A model generated the notes under the pieces. The model was not told where the DNA came from and searched no databases. It saw only the letters and a program-made list of their open reading frames with translations. From Ferrovibrio sp. (GTDB lineage Bacteria > Pseudomonadota > Alphaproteobacteria > Ferrovibrionales > Ferrovibrionaceae), in contig NZ_JAGOLP010000023.1 in the NCBI RefSeq assembly GCF_017994015.1, positions 1-49,892 of the forward strand: a stretch of 49,892 nt of DNA. Reading direction: 5' to 3'. This document shows positions 24,196 through 32,641 of this stretch, piece after piece. Positions within the stretch are counted from its first letter, which is position 1, and each line of letters begins with the position of its first letter. The translations under genes were made by a program, and so were the position numbers.

Positions 24196-24960
24196 ATGCG
24201 GCTGCATTTTACCCTGCTGCTGTTCTGTCTGCTGCTGTCCGGCCCGGCGGCGGCGCTGGATTTCCGCGTTACATATATCGACCGCGACGCCACGCCCTAT
24301 ATCACCGGTGAAGGTGTCGAGGTGCCACCTCGGCCCGGCGCGGCGGTGGATTTGGTGCGCCGGGTGGCGACCGAGCTTGGCGCCAATGTGCGCTTCGAGC
24401 GGCGGCCAGCCAAGCGGGTGATGGCTGCCCTGCATGCCGGCGAAGCCGATGCCCTGCTGGGCCGTATCTACACGCCGGAAATGGGCCGTGAACTGGCCTT
24501 TCCGCTGCGTGCCGATGGCCAGCCTGATCCCGCTGGCGGGCTGGGTGTGCTCAGTTATCGTTTCTACCGCCTGCCCGGTGCCGAGATCACCTGGGATGGC
24601 CGCAGGCTCGGCTCAACCGTGCCGCGCCCGGTGATCGGTCTCAATTCCAGCACTACGATAGCAGCCTTGTTGCAGCGGCTCGGTGCCGAACCGGCAGAGG
24701 CGTATAGCAGCTCGCAGCTTTTCGGCATGCTGATGGCAAGGCGTTTTCAGGCCGTGGCGGCGCTGGAAGTGATCGGCGACCGCTATGCTGCGCTCAAGCT
24801 GGAGCGGCTTGATCCGCCTTTGGCCAGCTTCGATTTTTATCTGCCGGTGACCAAGGCTTTTCAGGCGGCGCAGCCGGATTTTGTCGCCCGGCTGTGGCGC
24901 CGCCTGGGCGAAAGCCGCGATGCGGTTTATGACGAATTGCTGCCGCTCTATCTGAATTGA
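24196..24960 (+). CDS. Periplasmic solute-binding protein (SBP family 3-like)
   Basis: This 254-residue protein has a clear signal peptide (LHFTLLLFCLLLSGPAAALD). The mature part shows the two-lobe type II binding fold of the bacterial extracellular solute-binding family 3: VDLVRRVATELGANVRFERR, KRVMAALHAGEADALLGRIY, then a second lobe with RPVIGLNSSTTIAALLQRLG and DFYLPVTKAFQAAQPDFVAR. There is no permease or ATPase gene beside it, so it may serve an ABC transporter elsewhere or act as a stand-alone sensor. GGAGGAAA precedes the ATG. It is convergent with gloB, 2 bp apart. Confidence 0.8.
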   Translation: MRLHFTLLLFCLLLSGPAAALDFRVTYIDRDATPYITGEGVEVPPRPGAAVDLVRRVATELGANVRFERRPAKRVMAALHAGEADALLGRIYTPEMGRELAFPLRADGQPDPAGGLGVLSYRFYRLPGAEITWDGRRLGSTVPRPVIGLNSSTTIAALLQRLGAEPAEAYSSSQLFGMLMARRFQAVAALEVIGDRYAALKLERLDPPLASFDFYLPVTKAFQAAQPDFVARLWRRLGESRDAVYDELLPLYLN

Positions 24961-24962
24961 GC

Positions 24963-25736
24963 TCAGCCGCGGAAGCTGTCCTTGCGCTTGCGTGTTTCGG
25001 CAAACACCGCCACATCGTCGGCGCCCTCCAGGCCCAGCGTAGCGCGCAGATTTGGACTCATCGGGCGCAGGAATGGATTGGTGGCGCGCTCCTCGCCCAA
25101 AGTTGAAGGCACTGTCGACCGGCCATCGGCGCGCAAGGCCTTGATGGCTTCATGGCGCGCCAGCAGCGCGGCATTGCCGGGCTCCACGGTAACGGCGAAG
25201 CGCGCATTGCTTTCAGTATATTCATGCGCGCAATACACCCGCGTGGCATCGGGCAGGGCGGCCAGTTTGCTCAAACTGGCCCACATCTGCGCCGGACTGC
25301 CTTCAAACAGCCGGCCGCAACCGAGCGCAAACAGCGTGTCGCCGCAAAACAAAGCCTCGGCCGCACTGAACCAGTAGGCGATATGGCCGGCAGTATGGCC
25401 CGGCACGTCAAAGACCAGCGCCTTGCTGTCGCCCAGGCTGAAACTGTCGCCATCACCCAGTTGAGTGGCAATGCCGGGGATGCGCTGGGCCTCGGCACGC
25501 GGGCCGATGATGGCGCAGCCGGTGGCTTCGCGCAGCACCAGGTTGCCGCCGACATGATCCGGGTGATGATGCGTATTGAGAATGAAGTTCAGCCCCCAGC
25601 CGCGGCGCTCAATTTCCGCCAGCACCGGCTCCGGCACGGCGGGATCCACCACCGCCGTGGCGCCGCTGGCCGTATCACGCAGCAGATAAACGTAATTGTC
25701 GTTCAGGACCGGGATTTGCACGATGTCGAGCGTCAT
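24963..25736 (-). CDS. gloB: Hydroxyacylglutathione hydrolase (glyoxalase II)
   Basis: This 257-residue metallo-beta-lactamase-fold enzyme hydrolyses S-lactoylglutathione to lactate and glutathione in methylglyoxal detoxification. The binuclear metal motif THHHPDHVGGN, the later DVPGHTAGHIAYWF and the substrate-binding VYCAHEYTESNARFA are intact; the C-terminal RATNPFLR and the terminal R-K-R-K-D-x-F-R-G are typical. TAGAAT lies 6 nt before the ATG with no ribosome-binding site between, so the mRNA may be leaderless. It is divergent from a methyltransferase gene that shows the same geometry. Confidence 0.95.
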   Translation of the reverse strand: MTLDIVQIPVLNDNYVYLLRDTASGATAVVDPAVPEPVLAEIERRGWGLNFILNTHHHPDHVGGNLVLREATGCAIIGPRAEAQRIPGIATQLGDGDSFSLGDSKALVFDVPGHTAGHIAYWFSAAEALFCGDTLFALGCGRLFEGSPAQMWASLSKLAALPDATRVYCAHEYTESNARFAVTVEPGNAALLARHEAIKALRADGRSTVPSTLGEERATNPFLRPMSPNLRATLGLEGADDVAVFAETRKRKDSFRG

Positions 25737-25742
25737 GCCGGC

Positions 25743-25774
25743 ATTCTAGCGCGGAATGCCATTCATGCTACAGT
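25743..25774. promoter_or_regulatory. Paired divergent -10 boxes of gloB and the methyltransferase gene
   Basis: On the minus strand TAGAAT (25748-25743) ends 6 nt before the gloB ATG; on the plus strand TACAGT (25769-25774) ends 6 nt before the methyltransferase ATG at 25781. Both would start transcription at the first base of the start codon. The intergenic gap is only 44 bp and holds no Shine-Dalgarno sequence for either gene. The -35 hexamers would overlap and are not convincing. Confidence 0.45.
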
Positions 25775-25780
25775 CTTTGC

Positions 25781-26545
25781 ATGCTGCGACCCGATGTGAT
25801 CGACCTGCGTGAATTTTATGCCAGCCGGCTGGGCCAGACCGTGCGCCGCCTGCTGCGCCAGCGCCTGCGCGCCATCTGGCCGGATTTGCAGGGTTTGCGC
25901 CTGCTGGGCCTGGGTTATGCCACGCCCTATCTGCGGCTGTTCGAAGCTGAAACCGAGCGCGTGCTGGCGGCGATGCCAGGACCACAAGGGGTTGTGCGCT
26001 GGCCGCGCGGCAAGCCTGGCCGGGTCATGCTGGTGGATGAAGAGGATTTGCCGCTGCCCGATGCCAGCATTGATCGTATCCTGCTGGTGCATGCGCTGGA
26101 GAATGCCGACAATGTGCGCGCCATGCTGCGCGAGGTGTGGCGTGTGCTGACGCCGCAGGGTCGCCTGCTGGCGGTGGTGCCGAACCGGCGTGGCCTGTGG
26201 GCACATATCGATGCCACGCCCTTTGGCCATGGCCATCCCTACACGCCGCCGCAGCTCACCCGGCTGATGCGCGATGCACTATTCTCGCCACTGCAAAGCC
26301 GCCAGGCCTTGTGGTATCCGCCCTCGGAACGCGCCTTCATGCTGCGTATGGTGCCGGCCTGGGAAGCCACCGGCGAATGGCTGTGGTCGCGCTTTTCCGG
26401 CGTGCTGCTGCTGGAAGCCGAGAAGCAGGTCTTCATGCCGGCGCCGCTGAAGCGGCAGAAAACCCGCACACGGCATTTTGTCTTGCAGCCACAGCCGGCA
26501 GCCAGCATGGCTGACCCGACGCGGCTTGACTCAGACCAAGCTTAA
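25781..26545 (+). CDS. SAM-dependent methyltransferase domain protein (UbiE/class I-like)
   Basis: This 254-residue protein resembles a widespread alphaproteobacterial family with a class I methyltransferase fold that usually lies next to gloB. The glycine-rich motif I is weak (GLRLLGLGYATPYL), the acidic loop reads VMLVDEEDLPLPDASIDRIL, and VHALENADNVRAMLREVWRV and TPQGRLLAVVPNRRGLWAHI correspond to motifs IV-VI. The C-terminus (PPSERAFMLRMVPAWEATGE) is family-specific. The substrate is unknown. Its last 15 bp overlap the end of the convergent PRMT-like gene. Confidence 0.8.
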   Translation: MLRPDVIDLREFYASRLGQTVRRLLRQRLRAIWPDLQGLRLLGLGYATPYLRLFEAETERVLAAMPGPQGVVRWPRGKPGRVMLVDEEDLPLPDASIDRILLVHALENADNVRAMLREVWRVLTPQGRLLAVVPNRRGLWAHIDATPFGHGHPYTPPQLTRLMRDALFSPLQSRQALWYPPSERAFMLRMVPAWEATGEWLWSRFSGVLLLEAEKQVFMPAPLKRQKTRTRHFVLQPQPAASMADPTRLDSDQA

Positions 26546-27769
26546 ATCAAAAAACGTATCGGCGCAGGTCCAGTCGGCGGTAATGCTGTCGCCGGCCTGC
26601 ACCGGCTGGTCGCGCTTTTGCCACAGGATCGCCTGGCCCCAATGATCCATATGCGGCAAGGCCGCGTCGATATGGGCCGGCGCGGTGGAGACGGCGATTG
26701 CGTCATCCAGCCATAGCGTGAACCACAATGCAAAGGCATGCAGTTGGCCTGTCTGCTGGATCGGCAATACAACGCGGCGGCTTTGCGGCGTGGACCAATC
26801 CGGTGGCTGGCGGAAATCGATACGCTCCAGCAGCACAGGTGTCGACAAAGCCTGATGCGCCACATGCTCCAGCCGCAGGCTGCCATGGCTGGCGCGGTTG
26901 CGGAAACGGTCAAACGGCGACAGGTCGAAGCCGGCGATGCCGCGCAGCGGATTGACCTGGCGCTGCTGCGGCAATTCCAGCGCCTGCACATAGATATCGG
27001 CGGCGGCCGGCAGCACGCGGGCGCCGGGCCGCGCCAGCCGCGCCAGCGCATCGCGCAAGGTGGCCAGCACCCCCTCGCCCAGCAGCCCGGCATCCAGCAC
27101 TTCGGAAACCACCAGATCAGCCTGGCCGCCCATATCGCGCGCCGCATCCAGTTCGGTGGAGCGTTTGGCGATCACCTGGATGCGCCCGGCAAAGCCGTTC
27201 AGCGCCACGATCTCGGCGGCGGTTTCGGCGATCACCGGATGCGCCTCGCAGGCCACCACGCGGCCGGCGCCGGCGCGGGCGGCAAACAGGCTGAGCAGGC
27301 CCGAGCCGGTGCCGATATCCAGCACCAGGCCGGCATTGCACGCCGCCGCCGTGATGGCCGCCTCATAAGCCTGGTTACGCGCCGTATCGGCCAGCATCGG
27401 AAAATGCCAGGCCGGGATCAGCCGGCTCAGATAAGCCGACAAAGCCTCGGCGATATCCTCGCGCCGCGGCGCCAGTTTGGCCGCTGCGCGCAAGGCGGTC
27501 ATCGCGGTGCGATGATCATTGGCCTCACGGGCGCAATGGCCCAAAGCCAGCAGCGCATCGGCATCCTGCGGCTTGAGCTGCACGGCTTCGCCCAAAGCCG
27601 CCACGGCCTCGCGGAAACGATGCTGGCGATGCAGTAGGAAGCCATAATTGCGCAGGATTTCAGCCCGTTCTGCGCCGGGCTGTGCCAGCGCCTGGCGATA
27701 AGCAGACTCGGCTTCTGGCAGGCGCCCGGCCTGATGCAAGGCCAGGGCTTGCATGTAAATGCTACTCAT
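26531..27769 (-). CDS. TPR protein fused to PRMT-like (type II/III) methyltransferase
   Basis: This 412-residue protein has two or three TPR repeats at residues 1-110 (ALALHQAGRLPEAESAYRQA; ALGEAVQLKPQDADALLALG) and a class I methyltransferase domain from about 120. Motif I is LDIGTGSGLLSLFAARAGAG (150-169), with E175 as the acidic residue. The double-E loop VVSEVLDAGLLGEG places E223 and E232 nine residues apart, as in arginine methyltransferases of PRMT7/PRMT9 type, and a THW-loop-like HWGQ occurs at 376-379 after the beta barrel. Its ATG overlaps the metW stop (ATGA), making it the third gene of a metX-metW operon. The substrate is unknown; arginine methylation is inferred. Confidence 0.8.
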   Translation of the reverse strand: MSSIYMQALALHQAGRLPEAESAYRQALAQPGAERAEILRNYGFLLHRQHRFREAVAALGEAVQLKPQDADALLALGHCAREANDHRTAMTALRAAAKLAPRREDIAEALSAYLSRLIPAWHFPMLADTARNQAYEAAITAAACNAGLVLDIGTGSGLLSLFAARAGAGRVVACEAHPVIAETAAEIVALNGFAGRIQVIAKRSTELDAARDMGGQADLVVSEVLDAGLLGEGVLATLRDALARLARPGARVLPAAADIYVQALELPQQRQVNPLRGIAGFDLSPFDRFRNRASHGSLRLEHVAHQALSTPVLLERIDFRQPPDWSTPQSRRVVLPIQQTGQLHAFALWFTLWLDDAIAVSTAPAHIDAALPHMDHWGQAILWQKRDQPVQAGDSITADWTCADTFFDLSLV

Positions 27770-28413
27770 TGCGCGCGGCGCCGCAGCAGATACACCGCCT
27801 GCGCGCCGAAGATATTGGCCGCCGGGCCGCTCAGGCGCCAGCCAGCGCGGTTGCCATGGCCGTCCACGGCAATGCGCTGCTCCACCACAATGCCGTCGCG
27901 GGCGCAGAGTTCGTCAAAGTCACGAATGGTGCAGAGATGGATATTCTGCGTCTCATACCACGGATCATCCAGCGCGGCGGTCATCGGCATGCGGCCATCC
28001 AGCAGCAATTGCAGCCGCACGCGCCAATAGGCGAAATTCGGAAATGACACGATGGCGTGTTTGCCGATCCGCAGCAATTCGCGCAAAACCTGCCGCGGAT
28101 TGCGCGTTGCCTGCAGGGTCAGGCTGAGAATCGCATAGTCAAAGGCAGCATCGGGATAATCCGCCAGATCGGTATCGGCATCACCCTGGATTACCGACAG
28201 GCCGCGCGCCACGCAGGCATTGACGCCGGATTGCCGCACTTCGATGCCGCGTGAATCCACCTGTTTTTCGCGCCACAGATATTCCAGCAGCATGCCGTCG
28301 CCGCAGCCCACATCCAGCACGCGGCTTTGCGGCGCCACCATTTCGGCGATCAGCAGCAGGTCGCGGCGGATATCGCGGGTGCGTGCTTCGGGTATGGCGG
28401 GGCGGGCGGTCAT
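27766..28413 (-). CDS. metW: Methionine biosynthesis protein MetW
   Basis: This 215-residue methyltransferase-fold protein acts with MetX in homoserine acylation in alpha-, beta- and gammaproteobacteria. Motif I is [17 protein letters not shown]; typical MetW segments are [60 protein letters not shown] and [20 protein letters not shown]. Its own reaction is not settled. The start codon overlaps the metX stop and its stop overlaps the PRMT-like start, each by 4 bp. Confidence 0.95.
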   Translation of the reverse strand: MTARPAIPEARTRDIRRDLLLIAEMVAPQSRVLDVGCGDGMLLEYLWREKQVDSRGIEVRQSGVNACVARGLSVIQGDADTDLADYPDAAFDYAILSLTLQATRNPRQVLRELLRIGKHAIVSFPNFAYWRVRLQLLLDGRMPMTAALDDPWYETQNIHLCTIRDFDELCARDGIVVEQRIAVDGHGNRAGWRLSGPAANIFGAQAVYLLRRRAQ

Positions 28414-29585
28414 GCGCGATAGCCGTTCAGGCCGCGCACTTCGGCGCAGCCATCGAGGAAACCCTTCAGGGTGCGAAACATTTCCGGCTCATCCAGCAGG
28501 AAGGCATCATGGCCCTTGTCGGTCTCGATCTCGACAAAGCTGACATTGGCCGCAGCGGCATTCAGCGCCCGCACAATGGCCTTGTTCTCGCTGGTCGGGA
28601 ATAGCCAGTCGGAGGTGAAGGAGACTACGCAGAAGCGGGTTTTGCTGCCCTGATACACGGCGGCCAGATTATCGCCAGCCTGGGCGGCAAGGTCGAAATA
28701 ATCCATCGCCCGGGTGATGTAGAGATAGGAATTGGCATCAAACCGCTCAACGAAGCTGGAACCCTGGTGGCGCAGGTAACTCTCAACCTGGAATTCGGCC
28801 TCGAAGCCATAAGTCAGCCGTTCGCGGTTTTGCAGGTTGCGGCCGAATTTGCGGTGCAAAGCGGCTTCCGACAGATAGGTGATATGCGCCGCCATACGCG
28901 CCACCGCCAGGCCGTTGCGCGGGATGGTGCCGTGGTTCAGGTAATCGCCGCCATGCCAGTCCGGATCGGCATAGATCGCCTGGCGGCCAACCTCGTGGAA
29001 GGCGATATTCTGCGCCGAATGGCGCGCGGCGCAGGCGATCGGAATGGCGGCGAAGCAGCGTTCCGGATAACTCGCCGCCCATTGCAGCACCTGCATGCCG
29101 CCCATCGAGCCGCCGATGACGCAGAACAGATCACGGATGCCGAGATGGTCCAGCAGCATGGCCTGGGCATTCACCATGTCGCGGATGGTGATAAGCGGAA
29201 AACGCAGGCCCCAGGGCTTGGCTGTGGCCGGGTCGAGATCGGGCGGGCCGGATGATCCCATGCAGCCGCCGATCACATTGGCGCAAACCACAAAGAAACG
29301 GTCGGTATCGATCACCTTGCCGGGGCCGACCAGGGTGAGCCACCAGCCCGGCTTGCCGGTGACCGGATGGGTATTGGCAACATGCTGGTCACCGGTCAGC
29401 GCATGGCAGATCAGGATGGCGTTGGATTTGTCGGCATTGAGCCGGCCATAGGTGGTGTAAGCCACATTGAACGGGCCGAGCTCGATACCGCAATCCAGCC
29501 TGAGCGGCAGGGTTTCGCCCAGCACCACCCGATGTCCCGGCCCGATGGGATCATAGGCTGCCGCTCGCGATGCTTCCGCCATCAT
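28410..29585 (-). CDS. metX: Homoserine O-acyltransferase
   Basis: This 391-residue alpha/beta-hydrolase-fold enzyme activates homoserine for methionine synthesis. The nucleophile elbow is [15 protein letters not shown], the oxyanion region [20 protein letters not shown], and the catalytic Asp and His lie in [13 protein letters not shown] and [14 protein letters not shown] MetX may use acetyl- or succinyl-CoA; I could not decide which from sequence reading. A TTGACA hexamer lies upstream (29651-29656, minus strand) without a good -10. I saw no SAM-II riboswitch in the 150-bp leader, though such elements often precede metX in this class. Confidence 0.95.
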   Translation of the reverse strand: MMAEASRAAAYDPIGPGHRVVLGETLPLRLDCGIELGPFNVAYTTYGRLNADKSNAILICHALTGDQHVANTHPVTGKPGWWLTLVGPGKVIDTDRFFVVCANVIGGCMGSSGPPDLDPATAKPWGLRFPLITIRDMVNAQAMLLDHLGIRDLFCVIGGSMGGMQVLQWAASYPERCFAAIPIACAARHSAQNIAFHEVGRQAIYADPDWHGGDYLNHGTIPRNGLAVARMAAHITYLSEAALHRKFGRNLQNRERLTYGFEAEFQVESYLRHQGSSFVERFDANSYLYITRAMDYFDLAAQAGDNLAAVYQGSKTRFCVVSFTSDWLFPTSENKAIVRALNAAAANVSFVEIETDKGHDAFLLDEPEMFRTLKGFLDGCAEVRGLNGYRA

Positions 29586-29738
29586 GCCAATCCAACCGTT
29601 AACCTACTGGAATTAAGGGGCGTCGGATGCTTAGGAACAATGCAATGTACTGTCAATGTTTTCTTTGCATTTGCGGCAGGCAGCGAATAAGACTATGCGG
29701 CTTTTGTTCTCCCCCCTTGCAGACGTAAAATCATTTCC

Positions 29739-30602
29739 ATGACCGAGCATATCGCCAGCCTGGCCGACCTGAGGCATGAAATCGATGTCCTGGACGACCA
29801 GATCCAGGATTTGTTGCGCCGCCGTGCCGAAGCGGTGGAAAAAGTTGCCATCACCAAGCGCGCTTCGGGCGGCGAGAATGGTTTTTTCCTGCGCTGTGGC
29901 CGCGAGGCGCAGATTCTGCGCCGCCTGCTGGCGCGGCATCACGGCCCGCTGCCGGCCGCTGCCCTTCTGCGCATCAACCGCGAACTGATCGGCGCGCTGT
30001 ATGATTTGCAGGCGCCGGTGCAGGTGGCGGTGCTGGCGCCGAACAAATCCGTGGCGCGCTGGGATTTGGCCCGCGACCATTACGGCTCTGGCGTGCCGAT
30101 GCTGCTCTGTGCCACCGCCACCTCCGCAATGCGCGAGATTTCCGCCAAGGCGGCCACGGTGGGGGTGATGCCGCTGCCCGAGGATGGCGAAAAGGACCCG
30201 TGGTGGCCGGTGCTGGCCAACCGCACCGTTGATACGCCGCGTGTGGTGGCCAAGCTGCCCTTCCTGACCAATCGCAAGGGCCGGCTGGCCGATGTTGGCG
30301 CCCTGGTGATTGCCCGCTGCCCGGCGGAGCCTTCCGGCGACGACCATAGCCTGGTGGTGGTGCAGGCGGCCGAGGAGGGCATGAGCCTGGCGCGGCTGGG
30401 CAGCCTGCTGGCCAAGGCCGGCCTGAGCGGCCAGGTGCTGGCACAGCACAAGCAGGGCGGCCAGGATATCCGCCTGCTGCTGGACCTGCCGGGTTTCCTG
30501 GAGGATAACGATGCCCGCCTTGCCGCCTTGCGCGCCGCCGCGCCGGAGGCGATTGTGGATGTGCTGGTGATCGGCGCCTATGCGGTGCCGGCCGGCGAAT
30601 AA
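29739..30602 (+). CDS. Chorismate mutase (AroQ) with degenerate prephenate-dehydratase-like C-terminus
   Basis: This 287-residue protein has an AroQ-type chorismate mutase at residues 1-90: LADLRHEIDVLDDQIQDLLR, RRAEAVEKVAITK, GREAQILRRLLARHHGPLP and LLRINRELIGALYDLQAP, with the expected Arg, Lys and Glu positions. The remaining 195 residues follow the order of a CM-prephenate dehydratase protein (VGVMPLPEDGEKDPWWPV, then an ACT-like HSLVVVQAAEEGMSLARLGS) but lack the Thr-Arg-Phe catalytic motif. It is followed by hisC-like and tyrA genes, so it feeds prephenate into the tyrosine/phenylalanine branch. TAAAAT (29726-29731) lies 7 nt before the ATG, suggesting a leaderless start. Confidence 0.88.
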   Translation: MTEHIASLADLRHEIDVLDDQIQDLLRRRAEAVEKVAITKRASGGENGFFLRCGREAQILRRLLARHHGPLPAAALLRINRELIGALYDLQAPVQVAVLAPNKSVARWDLARDHYGSGVPMLLCATATSAMREISAKAATVGVMPLPEDGEKDPWWPVLANRTVDTPRVVAKLPFLTNRKGRLADVGALVIARCPAEPSGDDHSLVVVQAAEEGMSLARLGSLLAKAGLSGQVLAQHKQGGQDIRLLLDLPGFLEDNDARLAALRAAAPEAIVDVLVIGAYAVPAGE

Positions 30603-30626
30603 GCCTGTTTTCCAAGGAGTGAAGCC

Positions 30627-31712
30627 GTGACTGCGCCCAAGCCCAATGCCGGGATTCTTGATATCAGCCCCTACAAGGGCGGCGAAGCCGCTGTGGCCGG
30701 TGTTACCGATGTGCGCAAGCTGTCGTCCAACGAAACCCCGCTTGGCCCCAGCCCGCAGGCGATTGCCGCCTACAAGGCGCAGGCTGATGAGCTGCACCGC
30801 TATCCCGATGGTGCAGTGGACCTGCTGCGCCAGGCGATTGCGCGCCATCATGGCCTGCCGGCGGAGAATATCATCTGCTCAAATGGCTCCGACGAACTGA
30901 TTTCGCTGATCTGCAATGCCTATTGCGGCCCGGGCGACGAGGTGCTGTATTCGCGCCACGGCTTCCTGATGTATCCGATTGCCGCCAAGGCGCGCGGCGC
31001 CACCCCGGTCACTGCCGAGGAAACCAATCTCACCACCAATGTGGATGCGCTGCTGGCGAAAGTCAGCCCGCGCACCCGCATCGTGTTCCTGGCCAATCCC
31101 AACAACCCGACCGGCACCTATATTTCGGCCGCCGATCTGCGCCGCCTGCGTGAAGGGCTGCCCGATGGTGTGCTGCTGGTGGTGGATGCGGCCTATGCCG
31201 AATATGTCAGCCGCAACGATTATTCGGCCGGCGAGGATCTGGTGCGCGAGCGCGATGACACGGTGATGACGCGCACCTTCTCCAAGATTCACGGCCTGGC
31301 CGCCCTGCGGCTCGGCTGGGCCTATGCGCCGGCCAATGTGATCGAGGTGCTGAACCGCGTGCGTGGCCCGTTCAATGTCAACAGCCCGGCCCAGGCCGCC
31401 GGCGTGGCGGCTTTGGCCGATGTGGCGCATACCGACAAGGCGCGTGCCCATAACGATGCCGAATTGCCGCGCCTCACCAAGGCGTTGACCGCTTTGGGCC
31501 TGGATGTGGTGCCGAGCGTGGGCAATTTCCTGCTGATGCGTTTCCCCAAAGGTGCCGAGCAGGCCCAGGCCGCCGATCATTTCCTGCGCAGCCGCGGCCT
31601 GATCCTGCGCGCCATGGCCGGCTATGGCCTGCCGGAAAGCCTGCGCCTCACCATCGGCACGGTGGCCGAGAATGACCGCGTGCTGGCGGCGCTGGCCGAT
31701 TTCCTGAAATGA
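30627..31712 (+). CDS. hisC: Histidinol-phosphate / aromatic aminotransferase
   Basis: This 361-residue PLP enzyme of fold type I starts at GTG with AAGGAG about 7 nt upstream. Conserved features are KLSSNETPLGPSP, the substrate-side YPDG, NGSDELISLICNAYCGPGDE, FLANPNNPTGTY, the DAAYAEYV motif, and the PLP-lysine in TRTFSKIHGLAALRLGWAYA. HisC enzymes often also transaminate aromatic substrates. Placed between chorismate mutase and tyrA, away from his genes, this copy probably serves phenylalanine/tyrosine synthesis; a role in histidine synthesis cannot be excluded. Confidence 0.93.
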   Translation: MTAPKPNAGILDISPYKGGEAAVAGVTDVRKLSSNETPLGPSPQAIAAYKAQADELHRYPDGAVDLLRQAIARHHGLPAENIICSNGSDELISLICNAYCGPGDEVLYSRHGFLMYPIAAKARGATPVTAEETNLTTNVDALLAKVSPRTRIVFLANPNNPTGTYISAADLRRLREGLPDGVLLVVDAAYAEYVSRNDYSAGEDLVRERDDTVMTRTFSKIHGLAALRLGWAYAPANVIEVLNRVRGPFNVNSPAQAAGVAALADVAHTDKARAHNDAELPRLTKALTALGLDVVPSVGNFLLMRFPKGAEQAQAADHFLRSRGLILRAMAGYGLPESLRLTIGTVAENDRVLAALADFLK

Positions 31713-32641
31713 GCCAGCAGGCGGCGCCGTTTCGCCGGCTGGCCATTATCGGCATCGGCCTGATCGGTTCCTCGATTGCCCGCGCAGCGCGGCAATGGGG
31801 CCAGGCGGCAGAAATTGTCTGCGCCGATCTGTCGGAAAGCCATCGCCAGCAGGCGGTGGCCTTGGGCGTGGTGGATGCCGCCTATGCCGATGCTGCCGAG
31901 GCGGTGCGTGGCGCCGACCTAGTGATCCTCTGCGTGCCGCTGGGCGCCTATGGGGCCGTGGCGCAGGCGATGGCGCCCGGGCTTGGCGCCGGCACGCTGG
32001 TTTCCGATGTCGGCTCGTCGAAGCAATCAGTGTTGCGCGATGTAGCGCCGCATCTGCCGCCCGGCGTGGCCTTCATCCCGGGCCATCCGGTGGCCGGCAC
32101 CGAACATTCCGGCCCCGCTGCCGGCTTTGCCACGCTGTTTCAGGGCCGCTGGTGCATCCTGACCCCGCCCGAAGGCAGTGACCCGGCACAGCTTGAACGG
32201 CTGCATGGTTTCTGGTCGGCTTTCGGCAGCAAGGTTGAGGTGATGGATGCACGGCATCACGATCTGGTGCTGGCAATCACCAGCCATGTGCCGCATCTGA
32301 TTGCCTATAACATCGTCGGCACCGCCGATGATCTGCAAACCGTGACGCAATCGGAAGTGATCAAATATTCCGCCGGCGGCTTCCGCGATTTCACCCGCAT
32401 CGCCGCCAGCGATCCGACGATGTGGCGCGACGTGTTCCTCAATAACAAGGAAGCGGTGCTGGATATGCTGCAACGCTTCACCGAAGACCTCACAGCGTTG
32501 CAGCGCGCCATCCGCTGGGATGACGGCGAGACATTGTTCAAGCTGTTCAGCCGCACCCGGGCGATCCGCCGCGCCATCATCGATGCCGGCCAGGAAACCG
32601 CCGCGCCGGATTTTGGCCGCACCGGCGACGGCAAACAGTAA
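31709..32641 (+). CDS. tyrA: Prephenate/arogenate dehydrogenase
   Basis: This 310-residue protein has the Rossmann motif at residues 11-17 (IIGIGLIGSSIARAARQ) for NAD(P), followed by VILCVPLGAYGAVAQAMAPG, SDVGSSKQSVLRDVAPHLPP and the family signature HPVAGTEHSGPAAGFATLFQ with the catalytic His. The C-terminal dimerisation helices contain ITSHVPHLIAYNIVG and GGFRDFTRIAASDPTMWRDV. It converts prephenate or arogenate to the tyrosine precursor; which substrate is used is open. The start overlaps the hisC stop by 4 bp (ATGA). Its stop abuts the stop of the convergent DUF2125 gene. Confidence 0.94.
   Translation: MSQQAAPFRRLAIIGIGLIGSSIARAARQWGQAAEIVCADLSESHRQQAVALGVVDAAYADAAEAVRGADLVILCVPLGAYGAVAQAMAPGLGAGTLVSDVGSSKQSVLRDVAPHLPPGVAFIPGHPVAGTEHSGPAAGFATLFQGRWCILTPPEGSDPAQLERLHGFWSAFGSKVEVMDARHHDLVLAITSHVPHLIAYNIVGTADDLQTVTQSEVIKYSAGGFRDFTRIAASDPTMWRDVFLNNKEAVLDMLQRFTEDLTALQRAIRWDDGETLFKLFSRTRAIRRAIIDAGQETAAPDFGRTGDGKQ

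Noticed and set aside
29586..29738. SAM-II riboswitch upstream of metX
   Set aside because: The leader does not show the conserved SAM-II pseudoknot sequence as I know it; only a TTGACA hexamer is visible.
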